The notes below the pieces were generated by a model that did not search any database, was not told the origin of the DNA, and worked only from the letters and a program-made list of their open reading frames with translations. From assembly GCA_017434855.1 (NCBI GenBank), contig JAFRUA010000061.1, positions 1 to 64,000 on the forward strand: 64,000 nucleotides of DNA, written 5' to 3'. Position 1 is the first letter of the stretch, and each line of letters begins with the position of its first letter. Of the stretch, positions 17,280 to 25,535 are shown one piece after another. This DNA is from Clostridia bacterium (GTDB taxonomy: Bacteria; Bacillota; Clostridia; Oscillospirales; Acutalibacteraceae). Both the position numbers and the translations under genes were made by a program.

Positions 17280-17675
17280 TTATGCTGCGCGCGCCACAGA
17301 CAGCCCGGGGCGGCGGACATACCGCGCATCGCCGAAGGCCAGCAGATAGAGAAACACCGTGTTGAGAAACAGCAGACCGAAGCCGAAGCCCAGACCTTTG
17401 CCAAACGCCTGCGCCAGCCGGAACTGCAGCAGCACGGCATAGACCTCGCCGACGACCGGCACCAGAAACAGCAGCGCCTTCCAGCCGTTTTGATCTGCGA
17501 TGCGCACCAGAATGAAAAGATTGTAAAACGGAATCAGCGACTTCCAGCCGGGCTCGCCCGCCTTGGAAAAAATGCGCCACCACGCGATGACCGTCAGCAC
17601 ATACAGCAGCGCGGCCACCGTGGCGCTGGTTCCGTTCAGATAAGACCGCAGCGGGTCTGTGATTTGATTGAGCAT
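17280..17675 (-). CDS. DUF5684-like small membrane protein
   Basis: 131 residues with three or four hydrophobic segments (VAALLYVLTVIAWWRIFSKA, ALLFLVPVVGEVYAVLLQF, FGFGLLFLNTVFLYLLAFG). The pattern FSKAGEPGWKSLIPFYNLFIL is the hallmark of DUF5684 membrane proteins, often found near signal peptidases. Function unknown. AGGAGGAG lies just upstream of the start. Convergent with the preceding lipoprotein gene and probably monocistronic. Confidence 0.7.
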   Translation of the reverse strand: MLNQITDPLRSYLNGTSATVAALLYVLTVIAWWRIFSKAGEPGWKSLIPFYNLFILVRIADQNGWKALLFLVPVVGEVYAVLLQFRLAQAFGKGLGFGFGLLFLNTVFLYLLAFGDARYVRRPGLSVARAA

Positions 17676-17784
17676 GATACTCCTCCTTTACTGCGCCGGA
17701 CGCTGTTTTTGACAAACCGCCCGGCGTTCCTTTAGTGTGCCCGTATGCGGCATGTTCATCCGCACGGCGGCGCAGAAAAGTTTT

Positions 17785-17952
17785 ACTTGGGCATCTCTAA
17801 AGCTCAAGCCGTTTGAGCGCGATGCAGATTTTACCGTCAGACTGTCAAAATTTGACGCAGGAATCCTTTGTGGCTTTCAAGGAGAATTTGGGCAATCTGA
17901 CGGTGAAAGGTGCGCGCGATCGAGCGGTGCGCAGTTTTAGAGATGCCCACTT
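17785..17952. mobile_element. MITE-like palindromic element with 4-bp target repeats
   Basis: A 160-bp imperfect palindrome (17789-17948) with perfect 13-bp ends GGGCATCTCTAAA and TTTAGAGATGCCC. Inner arms also pair (TTTTACCGTCAGA against TCTGACGGTGAAA). ACTT flanks it directly on both sides (17785-17788 and 17949-17952), consistent with target-site duplication. No transposase inside. Its right flank overlaps the -35 box of the EamA gene promoter. Confidence 0.6.
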
Positions 17953-17979
17953 GACGAAACGCATCACATCGTGTATAAT
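17951..17979 (+). promoter_or_regulatory. Consensus-like promoter of the EamA transporter gene
   Basis: TTGACG (17951-17956) and TATAAT (17974-17979) at the ideal 17-nt spacing. The first two bases of the -35 are the last two of the ACTT repeat flanking the palindromic element. Confidence 0.75.
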
Positions 17980-18011
17980 GCACATAATTTGTGTGAAAGA
18001 AGGTGACGCCC

Positions 18012-18935
18012 ATGCCGCAGCCCGGTACGCGAAAAAACAGCCTGGTCGGCGCGCTGATGCTGACCGTGTGCGCCATTGTGTGGGGCAGCTCTTTTGCGGC
18101 GCAGTCTGTCGGCGCGCAGTATGTGGAGCCGTTCACCTTCATTTCGCTGCGGTCGCTGCTGGGGGCGGTCACGCTGCTGCCGGTCATCGCGCTGCGTACA
18201 AAGGCGCAAAAAAAAGACCCCGCCTTCAAAGAAAAGCGGGCCGAAGAAAAACAGTGGCTGCCAAAGGGCGGGCTTGTCTGCGGCATCGTATTGAGCGCCG
18301 CGTCGCTGCTGCAGCAGTTCGGCATTGACCGCGGCACCGCGTCCGGCAAGGCGGGCTTCATCACGGCGCTGTATATCCTGATGGTGCCCATCTTCAGCGT
18401 GGTGCTGCGCAAGCGCATCCGGCCCGTCATCTGGCCGTGCGCCGTCACGTCCCTGGTCGGGCTGTATCTGCTGTGCGTCAACGACAGCACCGTGCAGCCT
18501 TCGGACGGCTTTGTGCTGGCGTGCGCCGTCATGTACGCGATACACATCCTTGTGATCGACCATGTCTCGCCGCATGTGGACGGCGTCAGGCTGTCCTGCG
18601 TGCAGTTCTTTGTCGCCGGCGTGCTTTCCGCCGGGCCGATGCTGCTGACCGAAGACGTTTCGTTCGACCTGATCAAAAGCGCCGCGGTGTCGATCGTCTA
18701 TTCCGGCGTGATGAGCAGCGGCGTGGCCTTTACGCTGCAGATTCTGGGCCAGCAGCGCACGGAGCCGACCGTCGCGACGATGATCATGAGTCTGGAATCG
18801 GTGTTTGCGATGCTGACCGGGATGGTGCTGCTGCACGAAATGCCAACGGCAAAAGAGACCGTCGGCTGCGTGCTGATGTTCGCCGCGATCATCGTGGCGC
18901 AGTGGCCGGAGAAAAGCGAACGAACGAGTCGGTAG
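18012..18935 (+). CDS. EamA/DMT-family membrane transporter
   Basis: 307 residues from the ATG at 18012, which has AGAAGG 8 nt upstream; an in-frame GTG at 18003 overlaps that site. About ten membrane helices in two EamA repeats. The first repeat begins ALMLTVCAIVWGSSFAAQS; the second includes YSGVMSSGVAFTLQILGQQ, EPTVATMIMSLESVFAMLTG and the C-terminal ETVGCVLMFAAIIVAQWPE. The RTEPTVATMIMSLE pattern is typical of the family, which exports amino acids and other metabolites. Substrate unknown. Monocistronic with a strong promoter and a terminator. Confidence 0.9.
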   Translation: MPQPGTRKNSLVGALMLTVCAIVWGSSFAAQSVGAQYVEPFTFISLRSLLGAVTLLPVIALRTKAQKKDPAFKEKRAEEKQWLPKGGLVCGIVLSAASLLQQFGIDRGTASGKAGFITALYILMVPIFSVVLRKRIRPVIWPCAVTSLVGLYLLCVNDSTVQPSDGFVLACAVMYAIHILVIDHVSPHVDGVRLSCVQFFVAGVLSAGPMLLTEDVSFDLIKSAAVSIVYSGVMSSGVAFTLQILGQQRTEPTVATMIMSLESVFAMLTGMVLLHEMPTAKETVGCVLMFAAIIVAQWPEKSERTSR

Positions 18936-18966
18936 TCCATAGTCCGTAGTCCATAGTCCATAGCAA
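18936..18966. repeat. Short tandem repeats of TAGTCCA/TAGTCCG type
   Basis: Directly after the EamA stop, the 7-8 bp unit TAGTCCA (with one TAGTCCG) recurs four times in 31 bp. A related run of CTGTCCA/CCGTTCA units occurs at 21222-21249. Confidence 0.6.
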
Positions 18967-19000
18967 ACCCGCCGGGCAGGTGCTTCGGCGGGTGATTTTT
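18967..19000 (+). terminator. Terminator after the EamA gene
   Basis: ACCCGCCG (18967-18974) pairs with CGGCGGGT (18986-18993), followed by GATTTTTG. The stretch 19001-19179 has nested GC-rich inverted repeats (such as GCGCAATCTGATTGCG) but no gene I can support. Confidence 0.7.
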
Positions 19001-19179
19001 GTACGCGCAATCTGATTGCGCCGCAGGCGAAACATCGCGGGGCGCCCCTGCTTGCGGGGGAGCTGTCGAGCAAAGCGAGACTGAGGGGGCAGGCGGTCGA
19101 AAGCAAGCCCCCGCCGCCCGGGATGGGTGACGGGGTGCTGAAGACGGAAACCTGCCGGTTGCAAAGAACAAGGATTTTT

Positions 19180-20382
19180 TTAAAAGCTAATATGAAGGAT
19201 TTCAATGATCCGTGCAATTACACTTCGGATCCATTCGATGATCCGTTGAAAGAGATCCATGTCCATTGTTTGCGGTTCTTCACCTATACTGACAAATGTC
19301 AGCCCATATTTTTCGGCATATTGCTGCGTGGTTGAGTTTTCATAGCCATATAGGGTCGTCGATTCTCTGACGATCGTACATTGATCCATGCTTTCGTCTT
19401 CCAAAAACGAACAGTTGGGATTTAAAACCGTCAGTTTTTCCAAATGCGCGCGTGAAAAAGCTAACGATTCAATGACGTCCACGCTTTCGGGAACCGTGAT
19501 TTCTTTTAAAGTATCATACTCATCCGGGCGTCCGGTCATCATACCAAATGCGCCAAAGCCGATTTCTTTCACGCCTGAAGAAATGACCAATTGCTCTAAG
19601 TCTTCGCAGTTCATAAACGCGCCGTCTTGAATACGGGTAACGCTCGACGGAATTGTCAGACTTGTTAAACCCGACATTACAAAAGCGCTTCCTTCGATCG
19701 TCTTCACGTTTTCGCTCAAATGAATTTGTGTCAGGTTATAACATTGATAAAACGCTTCTTCACCAATATAGGAAACGCTGTCCGGTATGTTGATCTCGGA
19801 AAGCCGCTGGCACTGCATAAAGGCGTATTTTTCTATTCGCTGTATATTCTGCCCCAGTGAAACACTTTCCAGCGAAAAGCAACGCAAAAAGGTGTTTTTC
19901 GGAACGCTCGTTAAGCCGTTTCCCAAAACGACGCTTTTCAAATTCGTGCTCCAACCTCCGCCAAAGAATACACCTTCTCCCAGTTCAGTCACGCTGTCCG
20001 GGATCACAATGCTTTCCAGATCATCACAACAGGCAAAAGCTCTTGCACCGATTTTAAGCAAGCTGTTCGGCAGCGAAACGCTTTTCAAACTGGAGCAGTT
20101 ATAGAAAGAATAGCTGCCGAGCCCTGTGACGCCATTATGAACATTTGCGATCATCATTTCCCTGTAAAACGCCCGAAACGGAGATTCGTTGTTTGTGTCA
20201 TAATCCCACATATCGCCCGTGCCGTCGATGGTCAGCGTCGCGGTGGTTTCGTTATAAGACCAATAGACGTTGTTGCCGCACTGACCGGAAATCGCCTCGC
20301 CTTCGGCAAAAGCAAAAGGAATACTTGTCGTCAGAATCAAAAGCATCAACAATGCTGTCAAAAACCGTGTTTTGGATTTCAT
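19180..20382 (-). CDS. Secreted BspA-type leucine-rich repeat protein
   Basis: 400 residues. Signal peptide MKSKTRFLTALLMLLILTTSIPFAFA. An N-terminal segment (SGQCGNNVYWSYNETTATLT, then DGTGDMWDY) is the usual lead-in of BspA-like surface proteins. From about residue 90 to 330 it contains ten or so ~23-residue LRR_5 repeats of the form SLPNSLLKIGARAFACCDDL. After a short linker, an amphipathic tail (DLFQRIIEWIRSVIARIIE) ends the protein; there is no LPxTG sortase signal. Such proteins are exported and mediate binding or adhesion; the partner here is unknown. AGGA precedes the start. Monocistronic. Confidence 0.88.
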   Translation of the reverse strand: MKSKTRFLTALLMLLILTTSIPFAFAEGEAISGQCGNNVYWSYNETTATLTIDGTGDMWDYDTNNESPFRAFYREMMIANVHNGVTGLGSYSFYNCSSLKSVSLPNSLLKIGARAFACCDDLESIVIPDSVTELGEGVFFGGGWSTNLKSVVLGNGLTSVPKNTFLRCFSLESVSLGQNIQRIEKYAFMQCQRLSEINIPDSVSYIGEEAFYQCYNLTQIHLSENVKTIEGSAFVMSGLTSLTIPSSVTRIQDGAFMNCEDLEQLVISSGVKEIGFGAFGMMTGRPDEYDTLKEITVPESVDVIESLAFSRAHLEKLTVLNPNCSFLEDESMDQCTIVRESTTLYGYENSTTQQYAEKYGLTFVSIGEEPQTMDMDLFQRIIEWIRSVIARIIEILHISF

Positions 20383-20455
20383 TTAATAATCCTCCAATAC
20401 ATTCTGTAAATATTTTCTTATATCAAGGGTTGTTCGGCATAAAAACAGGAATGGA

Positions 20456-21052
20456 TTATCCTAAGCTGGTATAAAGCGTACAACCGCTTGCATTTCCTGC
20501 AGTGCAACCCGGCAAGCTTGTCCATACAGAAACGCCGGTTTGAATACGGTTCACTTTTCCGGCCATCCAGATGCTGAGTGCGAGATTGTTGACACCCGGC
20601 ATGATATTGTTTTTAAGATAACTCTTTGCCACTGTGTTCGGATTCCACGACCACACTTTAACTCTGTAGTAAGCGTTTTTGGTTGTAGCAAATGTAACCT
20701 GCGTCTTTTCCCTGCTGTTGTTGTAAACATCCTGCTTGAAAAGCTCGCTGCCGATCAGGTTGCCCTTGTTGTCACATTGCTGCAGCTTCACCTCATAGGA
20801 GCCGTAAATCGTGTAGGTATCTTTAATGTTGTTTTTGGAAACCGTCAGTGTTCCCTTTTTTCTTGTAAATGTAATGGTCGCCTTCGTTGACGAAGCCTTA
20901 AAATAGAAGCACATATAGTCGCCCTTGGTTTTGGCTGCGCTTGAATTTTTCTGAACATTGATTGTTGATACGCCAAGCGCTGCCATGTTAAAGCAAGAGA
21001 GTATTGCAATCAAAAGGCACAACAACGCTGTCGCTCTTTTTAGATGTCTCAT
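20456..21052 (-). CDS. Secreted protein of unknown function
   Basis: 198 residues from the ATG at 21052, chosen because it opens a clean signal peptide (MRHLKRATALLCLLIAILSC, then FNMAALGV) and AAAGGA lies 11 nt upstream; the open frame extends another 63 codons that look non-coding. The mature part is a predicted beta-rich domain (TKGDYMCFYFKASSTKATIT, TYTIYGSYEVKLQQCD, AYYRVKVWSWNP), resembling small cell-surface beta-sandwich proteins, with a C-terminus rich in Gly, Ser and Thr and two Cys (PGCTAGNASGCTLYT) that could form a disulfide. No family recognised. Confidence 0.65.
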   Translation of the reverse strand: MRHLKRATALLCLLIAILSCFNMAALGVSTINVQKNSSAAKTKGDYMCFYFKASSTKATITFTRKKGTLTVSKNNIKDTYTIYGSYEVKLQQCDNKGNLIGSELFKQDVYNNSREKTQVTFATTKNAYYRVKVWSWNPNTVAKSYLKNNIMPGVNNLALSIWMAGKVNRIQTGVSVWTSLPGCTAGNASGCTLYTSLG

Positions 21053-21221
21053 AATGGTAACGTCCTTTCTGAAAAAATGCGCCGAACAACCCCGATACAG
21101 CTCTTTAAGCGTATCACAACGTTTTACACAAAACAACCCCTTTCGGACGAACGGTCGGTTTTTCGGGATGAACGGTATTTTATGTTCTAAATCAGAATTA
21201 TAATCTCCTCCCCGCAGTTCT

Positions 21222-21249
21222 GTCCACTGTCCACCGTTCACCGTTCACT
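21222..21249. repeat. Short degenerate tandem repeats
   Basis: CTGTCCA-CTGTCCA-CCGTTCA-CCGTTCA in 28 bp, in the 367-bp gap upstream of the aromatic-acid operon. The remainder of that gap holds the promoter at 21285 and no gene. Confidence 0.55.
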
Positions 21250-21284
21250 TCTCCCCCTCCCGCAAAAAAAATTTCAAAAAAGAC

Positions 21285-21313
21285 TTGATTTCGCGCGAAG
21301 TTTGTAGTACAAT
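21285..21313 (+). promoter_or_regulatory. Promoter of the amidohydrolase-to-ACT operon
   Basis: TTGATT (21285-21290) and TACAAT (21308-21313), spacing 17 nt, about 108 nt upstream of the first start codon. The only convincing promoter seen before the seven-gene run to 29652. Confidence 0.6.
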
Positions 21314-21420
21314 CATTGCAACGCTTTGAAAGCGCGTTTCTTTTTGCGGCCGGATGCTTTCACGGTTTAAAGCGTTTAAGCTTTAAAGGGCAACGGCGCA
21401 GTACCCGAAGGAGGAGCACC

Positions 21421-22218
21421 ATGATCATTGATTTTCACACCCACGCCTTTCCCGACGCGATCGCGGAAAAGACCATGGCCTATCTGTCGCAAAAGGGCGG
21501 CATCCGACCTACAAGCGCGGGCACGCTGGCGGCGCTGAAGGCGCAGATGAAAGAAAGCGGCGTGGACATCAGCGTGGTGCTGCCGATCGTGACGGCGGCG
21601 CGGCAGACGGCGACGATCAACCGCGTGTCGGCCGAGCTGAACGGAAAGGACGGCGTCTATTTCTTCGGCGGCATCCATCCCGACACCGAGGACGTGGACG
21701 GCACGCTGGATTTCATCGTGCAAAGCGGGCTGCGCGGCATCAAACTGCACCCGGACTATCAGGGCGTGTATTTCGACGACCCGCGATACCTCAATATTAT
21801 GGAAAAGGCGGCACGGCGGAATCTTTTGATCGTGACGCACGCCGGGCGCGACATCGCCTATCCGAACGACGTGCACTGCACGCCCGCCATGGTGCTGACC
21901 GTGCTGCGGGAGCTGCGCGGCATCATCGACAACAAGCTCATCCTGGCGCACATGGGCGGCTTTGACTTTCCGGACGACGTGCTGGCCACGCTGTGCGGCC
22001 AGCCGGTGTGGATGGACACATCCGCCGTATTGCGCCTGTATCCCGACAAATGCCGCCAGATCATCGCGCGGCACGGCGCCGGGCGCATCCTGTTTGCCAC
22101 GGATTCGCCGTGGACGGACCCGAAAAAGTTCATCGAGATGGTGGACGAGCTGGGGCTGTCACAGGAGGCGAAGGACCGCATCCTGTATCAAAACGCGATG
22201 CAGCTTTTGCAGCCCTGA
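21421..22218 (+). CDS. Amidohydrolase-2 family metal-dependent hydrolase
   Basis: 265 residues from the ATG at 21421 behind AAGGAGGAG. A TIM-barrel amidohydrolase_2 protein: metal motif IDFHTHAFPD at the N-terminus, GIKLHPDYQGVYFDDPRY, LIVTHAGRDIAYPND, ILAHMGGFD and the catalytic aspartate in LFATDSPWTDPKKF. Relatives include aminocarboxymuconate-semialdehyde decarboxylase and other (de)carboxylating hydrolases. First gene of a plus-strand run leading into aromatic-acid CoA ligases, so an aromatic or cyclic substrate is possible, but this is inference. Confidence 0.85.
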   Translation: MIIDFHTHAFPDAIAEKTMAYLSQKGGIRPTSAGTLAALKAQMKESGVDISVVLPIVTAARQTATINRVSAELNGKDGVYFFGGIHPDTEDVDGTLDFIVQSGLRGIKLHPDYQGVYFDDPRYLNIMEKAARRNLLIVTHAGRDIAYPNDVHCTPAMVLTVLRELRGIIDNKLILAHMGGFDFPDDVLATLCGQPVWMDTSAVLRLYPDKCRQIIARHGAGRILFATDSPWTDPKKFIEMVDELGLSQEAKDRILYQNAMQLLQP

Positions 22219-22293
22219 GACAGCGCCGACCAAACAAAAAAAACAATGCAGCGCCCAACAAGCATTGCGCTGCAAAAGATAAGGAGAGTCACC

Positions 22294-23928
22294 ATGACCA
22301 TTGTAGACCTGCTTGAGCGCAACGCCGCCCAGTTTGGCAGCGAAACCGCGCTGGTTGAAATCAACCCCGAAGACAAGAACCGCCCCCGTGTCACCTGGCA
22401 TGAATATGACCTGGTGCAGCCGGCAGAAGGCGGCGGCAAACGCCGCGAGATCACCTGGTCGGTGTTCAACGAGCGGGCCAACCGCTTTGCCAACGCGCTG
22501 ATCTCCCGCGGGATCGGCAAGGGCAACAAGGTCGCCGTTCTGCTGATGAACTGTCTGGAATGGCTGCCGATCTATTTCGGCATTCTCAAATCCGGCGCCA
22601 TCGCCGTGCCGCTGAACTTTCGCTATGCCGCCGACGAGATCAAATACACCTTTGACCTGTCGGAAGCGGACATCCTGCTCTTCGGCCCGGAGTTCATCGG
22701 CCGCGTGGAGGCGATCGCCGATCAGATCGACGAACGGCACCTGCTGCTGTACCTCGGCGACGGCTGCCCGTCGTTTGCCGAAAGCTATCCGTCCTTTGTG
22801 GCGGAAAGCTCCAGCGCGAACCCGAATGTTCCGCTGAGCGAAGACGACTATGCCGCGATCTATTTTTCCTCCGGCACCACCGGCTTCCCGAAGGCGATTC
22901 TGCACAAGCACCGCGCGCTGATCCATTCCTGCCGGGTGGAACAGAACCACCACGGCCAGACCCGCGACGACGTGTTCCTTTGCATTCCGCCGCTGTATCA
23001 CACGGGCGCAAAAATGCACTGGTTCGGCTCGCTCATCAGCGGCAGCAAGGCCGTGCTGCTCAAGGGCATCAAGCCGGAGTACATTCTGGACGCGGTGTCG
23101 AAAGAGCACTGCACCATCGTGTGGCTGCTGGTTCCCTGGGCGCAGGACATCCTCAACGCCCTGGATTCCGGCAAGCTGAAACTGGAAGACTATGAGCTGT
23201 CGCAGTGGCGGCTGATGCACATCGGCGCCCAGCCGGTGCCGCAAAGCCTCATCAAGCATTGGCTGCGGTACTTCCCGCACCATCAGTATGACACCAACTA
23301 CGGCCTGTCGGAATCCATCGGCCCCGGCGCGGTCCACCTCGGCGTGGAAAACGTGCACAAGGTCGGCGCGATCGGCGTGCCCGGCTACGGCTGGGAGGCA
23401 AAGATCGTGGACGAAGCCGGCGTTCCGGTCAAGCAGGGCGAGGTGGGCGAGCTGATCGTCAAGGGCGACGGCGTGATGGTCTGCTATTACCGCGACGAAG
23501 AAGCCACGGCGAAAGCGCTGAAGGACGGCTGGCTGTATACCGGCGACATGGCGATGCAGGACGAGGACGGCTTCATCTTCCTTGTGGACCGCAAGAAGGA
23601 CGTCATCATCACCGGCGGTGAAAACCTTTATCCCGTCCAGATCGAAGACTATCTGCGCGGCTGTGACAAAATCAGCGACGTGGCCGTGATCGGCCTGCCC
23701 GACGAACGGCTGGGCGAGATCGCCGCCGCGATCATCCAGCTCAAAGAGGGCTTCACCTGCACCGAAGAGGAGATCAACGAATTCTGCAAGGGGCTGCCGC
23801 GCTACAAGCGCCCGCGCAAGGTGATCTTTGCCGATGTGCCGCGCAACCCGACCGGCAAGATCGAAAAGCCGCTGCTGCGGAAAAAGTACGGCGCCGACCA
23901 TCTGGTCGACGCGCAGAACAAAGCATAA
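22294..23928 (+). CDS. AMP-dependent acyl-CoA synthetase
   Basis: 544 residues from the ATG at 22294 (AAGGAGAG upstream). Activates a carboxylic acid to its CoA thioester through an acyl-adenylate. All ANL-family motifs are present: P-loop YFSSGTTGFPKAI, adenine-binding YGLSESIGPGA, YTGDMAMQDEDGFIFLVDRK with the hinge, and the catalytic lysine in NPTGKIEKPLL. Chain-length or aromatic specificity cannot be read from sequence. Next to the symporter (12 nt) and ior genes, it may activate an imported or ior-derived acid. Distinct from the PaaK-type ligase downstream. Confidence 0.92.
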   Translation: MTIVDLLERNAAQFGSETALVEINPEDKNRPRVTWHEYDLVQPAEGGGKRREITWSVFNERANRFANALISRGIGKGNKVAVLLMNCLEWLPIYFGILKSGAIAVPLNFRYAADEIKYTFDLSEADILLFGPEFIGRVEAIADQIDERHLLLYLGDGCPSFAESYPSFVAESSSANPNVPLSEDDYAAIYFSSGTTGFPKAILHKHRALIHSCRVEQNHHGQTRDDVFLCIPPLYHTGAKMHWFGSLISGSKAVLLKGIKPEYILDAVSKEHCTIVWLLVPWAQDILNALDSGKLKLEDYELSQWRLMHIGAQPVPQSLIKHWLRYFPHHQYDTNYGLSESIGPGAVHLGVENVHKVGAIGVPGYGWEAKIVDEAGVPVKQGEVGELIVKGDGVMVCYYRDEEATAKALKDGWLYTGDMAMQDEDGFIFLVDRKKDVIITGGENLYPVQIEDYLRGCDKISDVAVIGLPDERLGEIAAAIIQLKEGFTCTEEEINEFCKGLPRYKRPRKVIFADVPRNPTGKIEKPLLRKKYGADHLVDAQNKA

Positions 23929-23940
23929 GGAGGACGTTTT

Positions 23941-25500
23941 ATGAACACCACCATGATCATCACCCTGGTTTTGATCGTCGGCTTTTTTGCGCTGATGGTC
24001 GGCATCGGCCTGCGTTCGCGCAAGCATGCCACAGACGTCAACGGTTTCGTGCTCGGTTCCCGCGCCGTGGGCCCGTGGCTGAGCGCGTTCGCCTACGGCA
24101 CATCCTATTTTTCCGCCGTCATCTTTGTCGGCTATGCCGGTCAGTTCGGCTGGAACTTCGGCGTGGCGTCCACCTGGATCGGCCTGGGCAACGCCTTCAT
24201 CGGCTCGCTTTTGCCCTGGGTCATCCTGGGCCGGCGCACCCGCGTCATGACGCAGCACCTCGGCAGCAAGACCATGCCGGACTTTTTCGGCGCGCGGTTT
24301 GAATCCAAGGGCTTGAAAATCGCGGCGTCGGTCATCACCTTTTTGTTCCTGATCCCGTATACCGCGTCGCTTTACAACGGCCTGTCACGTCTGTTTGCCA
24401 TGGCGTTTGACGGCGTTGATTATTCCGTCTGCGTCATCGTGATGGCGGTGCTCACCGGCATCTATGTCATCGCCGGCGGCTACATGGCCACCGCGATCAA
24501 CGACTTTATTCAGGGCCTCATCATGCTCGGCGGCATCGTTGCGGTCATTGCGGCGGTGCTGCACGACAAGGGCGGGCTGATGACCGCGATGCAGGGCCTT
24601 GCGGAAAAAAGCCCGAACGGCTGGGAGCTGTCCTCTTTCCTTGGGCCGCAGCCGCTGTTCCTGCTGTTCGTCGTTCTTCTGACGTCGCTCGGGACGTGGG
24701 GCCTGCCGCAGATGGTCGGCAAGTTCTATGCCATCAAGAATGAAGATTCCATCAAAAAGGGCACCATCATCTCCACCTTCTTTGCCATCGTCGTGGCCGG
24801 CGGCTGCTATTTCCTCGGCGGCTTCGGACGCCTGTATGACGTGGATGTGCAAAAGAACGGCTTTGACGCCGTAATCCCGCAGATGCTGTCGACTCTTCCG
24901 GCAATCATCATCGGCATCGTGGTGGTGCTGGTGCTGTCGGCATCGATGAGCACGCTGTCGTCACTGGTGCTGACGTCCGGCTCCACGATCACGCTGGATT
25001 TCCTTGCACCCATGAAAAAGGAAGAGATGAGCGAAAAGAAAAAAATGCTGATCATGCGTGCGTTCATCGTGGTCTTCATCGTCATTTCCGCCCTCATTGC
25101 CATCAAGCAGGCAAAGTCCAAGAGCCTGTTTATCGCCCAGATGATGGGCGTGTCGTGGGGCGCGCTGGCCGGCGCTTTCCTCGCGCCGTTCCTGTTTGGC
25201 CTGTATTATAAAAAGACCACCAAGGCGGCAGTCGTCGTGTCGTTCCTGTTTGGCGTGGGCATGGAGCTGGTGCAGCTTGCGATCTCGCTGCAGTGGCTGG
25301 ACGTTTCTGGCAGCGGCGTGCTTTCGTTCGTGTTTAAAAACTCACTGTATTCCGGCGTGTTTGCCATGGTCGGCGGGCTGATCCTTGTTCCGATCGTCTC
25401 GCTGCTGACGCAGAAGACCAAACCGAAGGATGTGGACGCAATGTTTGAATGCTATCACGACAAGCGCACAGTGGAGATCACCGACAGCCTTGGCGAATGA
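23941..25500 (+). CDS. Sodium:solute symporter (SSS family)
   Basis: 519 residues, about 13 membrane helices starting MIITLVLIVGFFALMVGIGL. SSS motifs: KHATDVNGFVLGSRAVGPWL, the family signature region GTWGLPQMVGKFYAIKNE and the sodium-site helix VLVLSASMSTLSSLVLTSGS. It couples Na+ entry to uptake of an organic solute. Set between two CoA ligases, it probably imports the acid that the operon metabolises (inference). AGGAGG lies 6 nt upstream of the start. Confidence 0.92.
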   Translation: MNTTMIITLVLIVGFFALMVGIGLRSRKHATDVNGFVLGSRAVGPWLSAFAYGTSYFSAVIFVGYAGQFGWNFGVASTWIGLGNAFIGSLLPWVILGRRTRVMTQHLGSKTMPDFFGARFESKGLKIAASVITFLFLIPYTASLYNGLSRLFAMAFDGVDYSVCVIVMAVLTGIYVIAGGYMATAINDFIQGLIMLGGIVAVIAAVLHDKGGLMTAMQGLAEKSPNGWELSSFLGPQPLFLLFVVLLTSLGTWGLPQMVGKFYAIKNEDSIKKGTIISTFFAIVVAGGCYFLGGFGRLYDVDVQKNGFDAVIPQMLSTLPAIIIGIVVVLVLSASMSTLSSLVLTSGSTITLDFLAPMKKEEMSEKKKMLIMRAFIVVFIVISALIAIKQAKSKSLFIAQMMGVSWGALAGAFLAPFLFGLYYKKTTKAAVVVSFLFGVGMELVQLAISLQWLDVSGSGVLSFVFKNSLYSGVFAMVGGLILVPIVSLLTQKTKPKDVDAMFECYHDKRTVEITDSLGE

Positions 25501-25535
25501 TGCGCTGCAATGATTGAAAACAATTGGAGGAATTT

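Noticed and set aside
22239-22278. Hairpin GCAGCGC/GCGCTGC with a minus-strand T-run
   Set aside because: It is shaped like a minus-strand terminator but no minus-strand gene lies upstream; it sits between two genes of a plus-strand operon and is not called a functional site.
22159-24258. 699-codon minus-strand open frame
   Set aside because: Antisense to the acyl-CoA synthetase and symporter. Composition (His, Arg, Val rich) is typical of GC-rich shadows and no family is recognisable.
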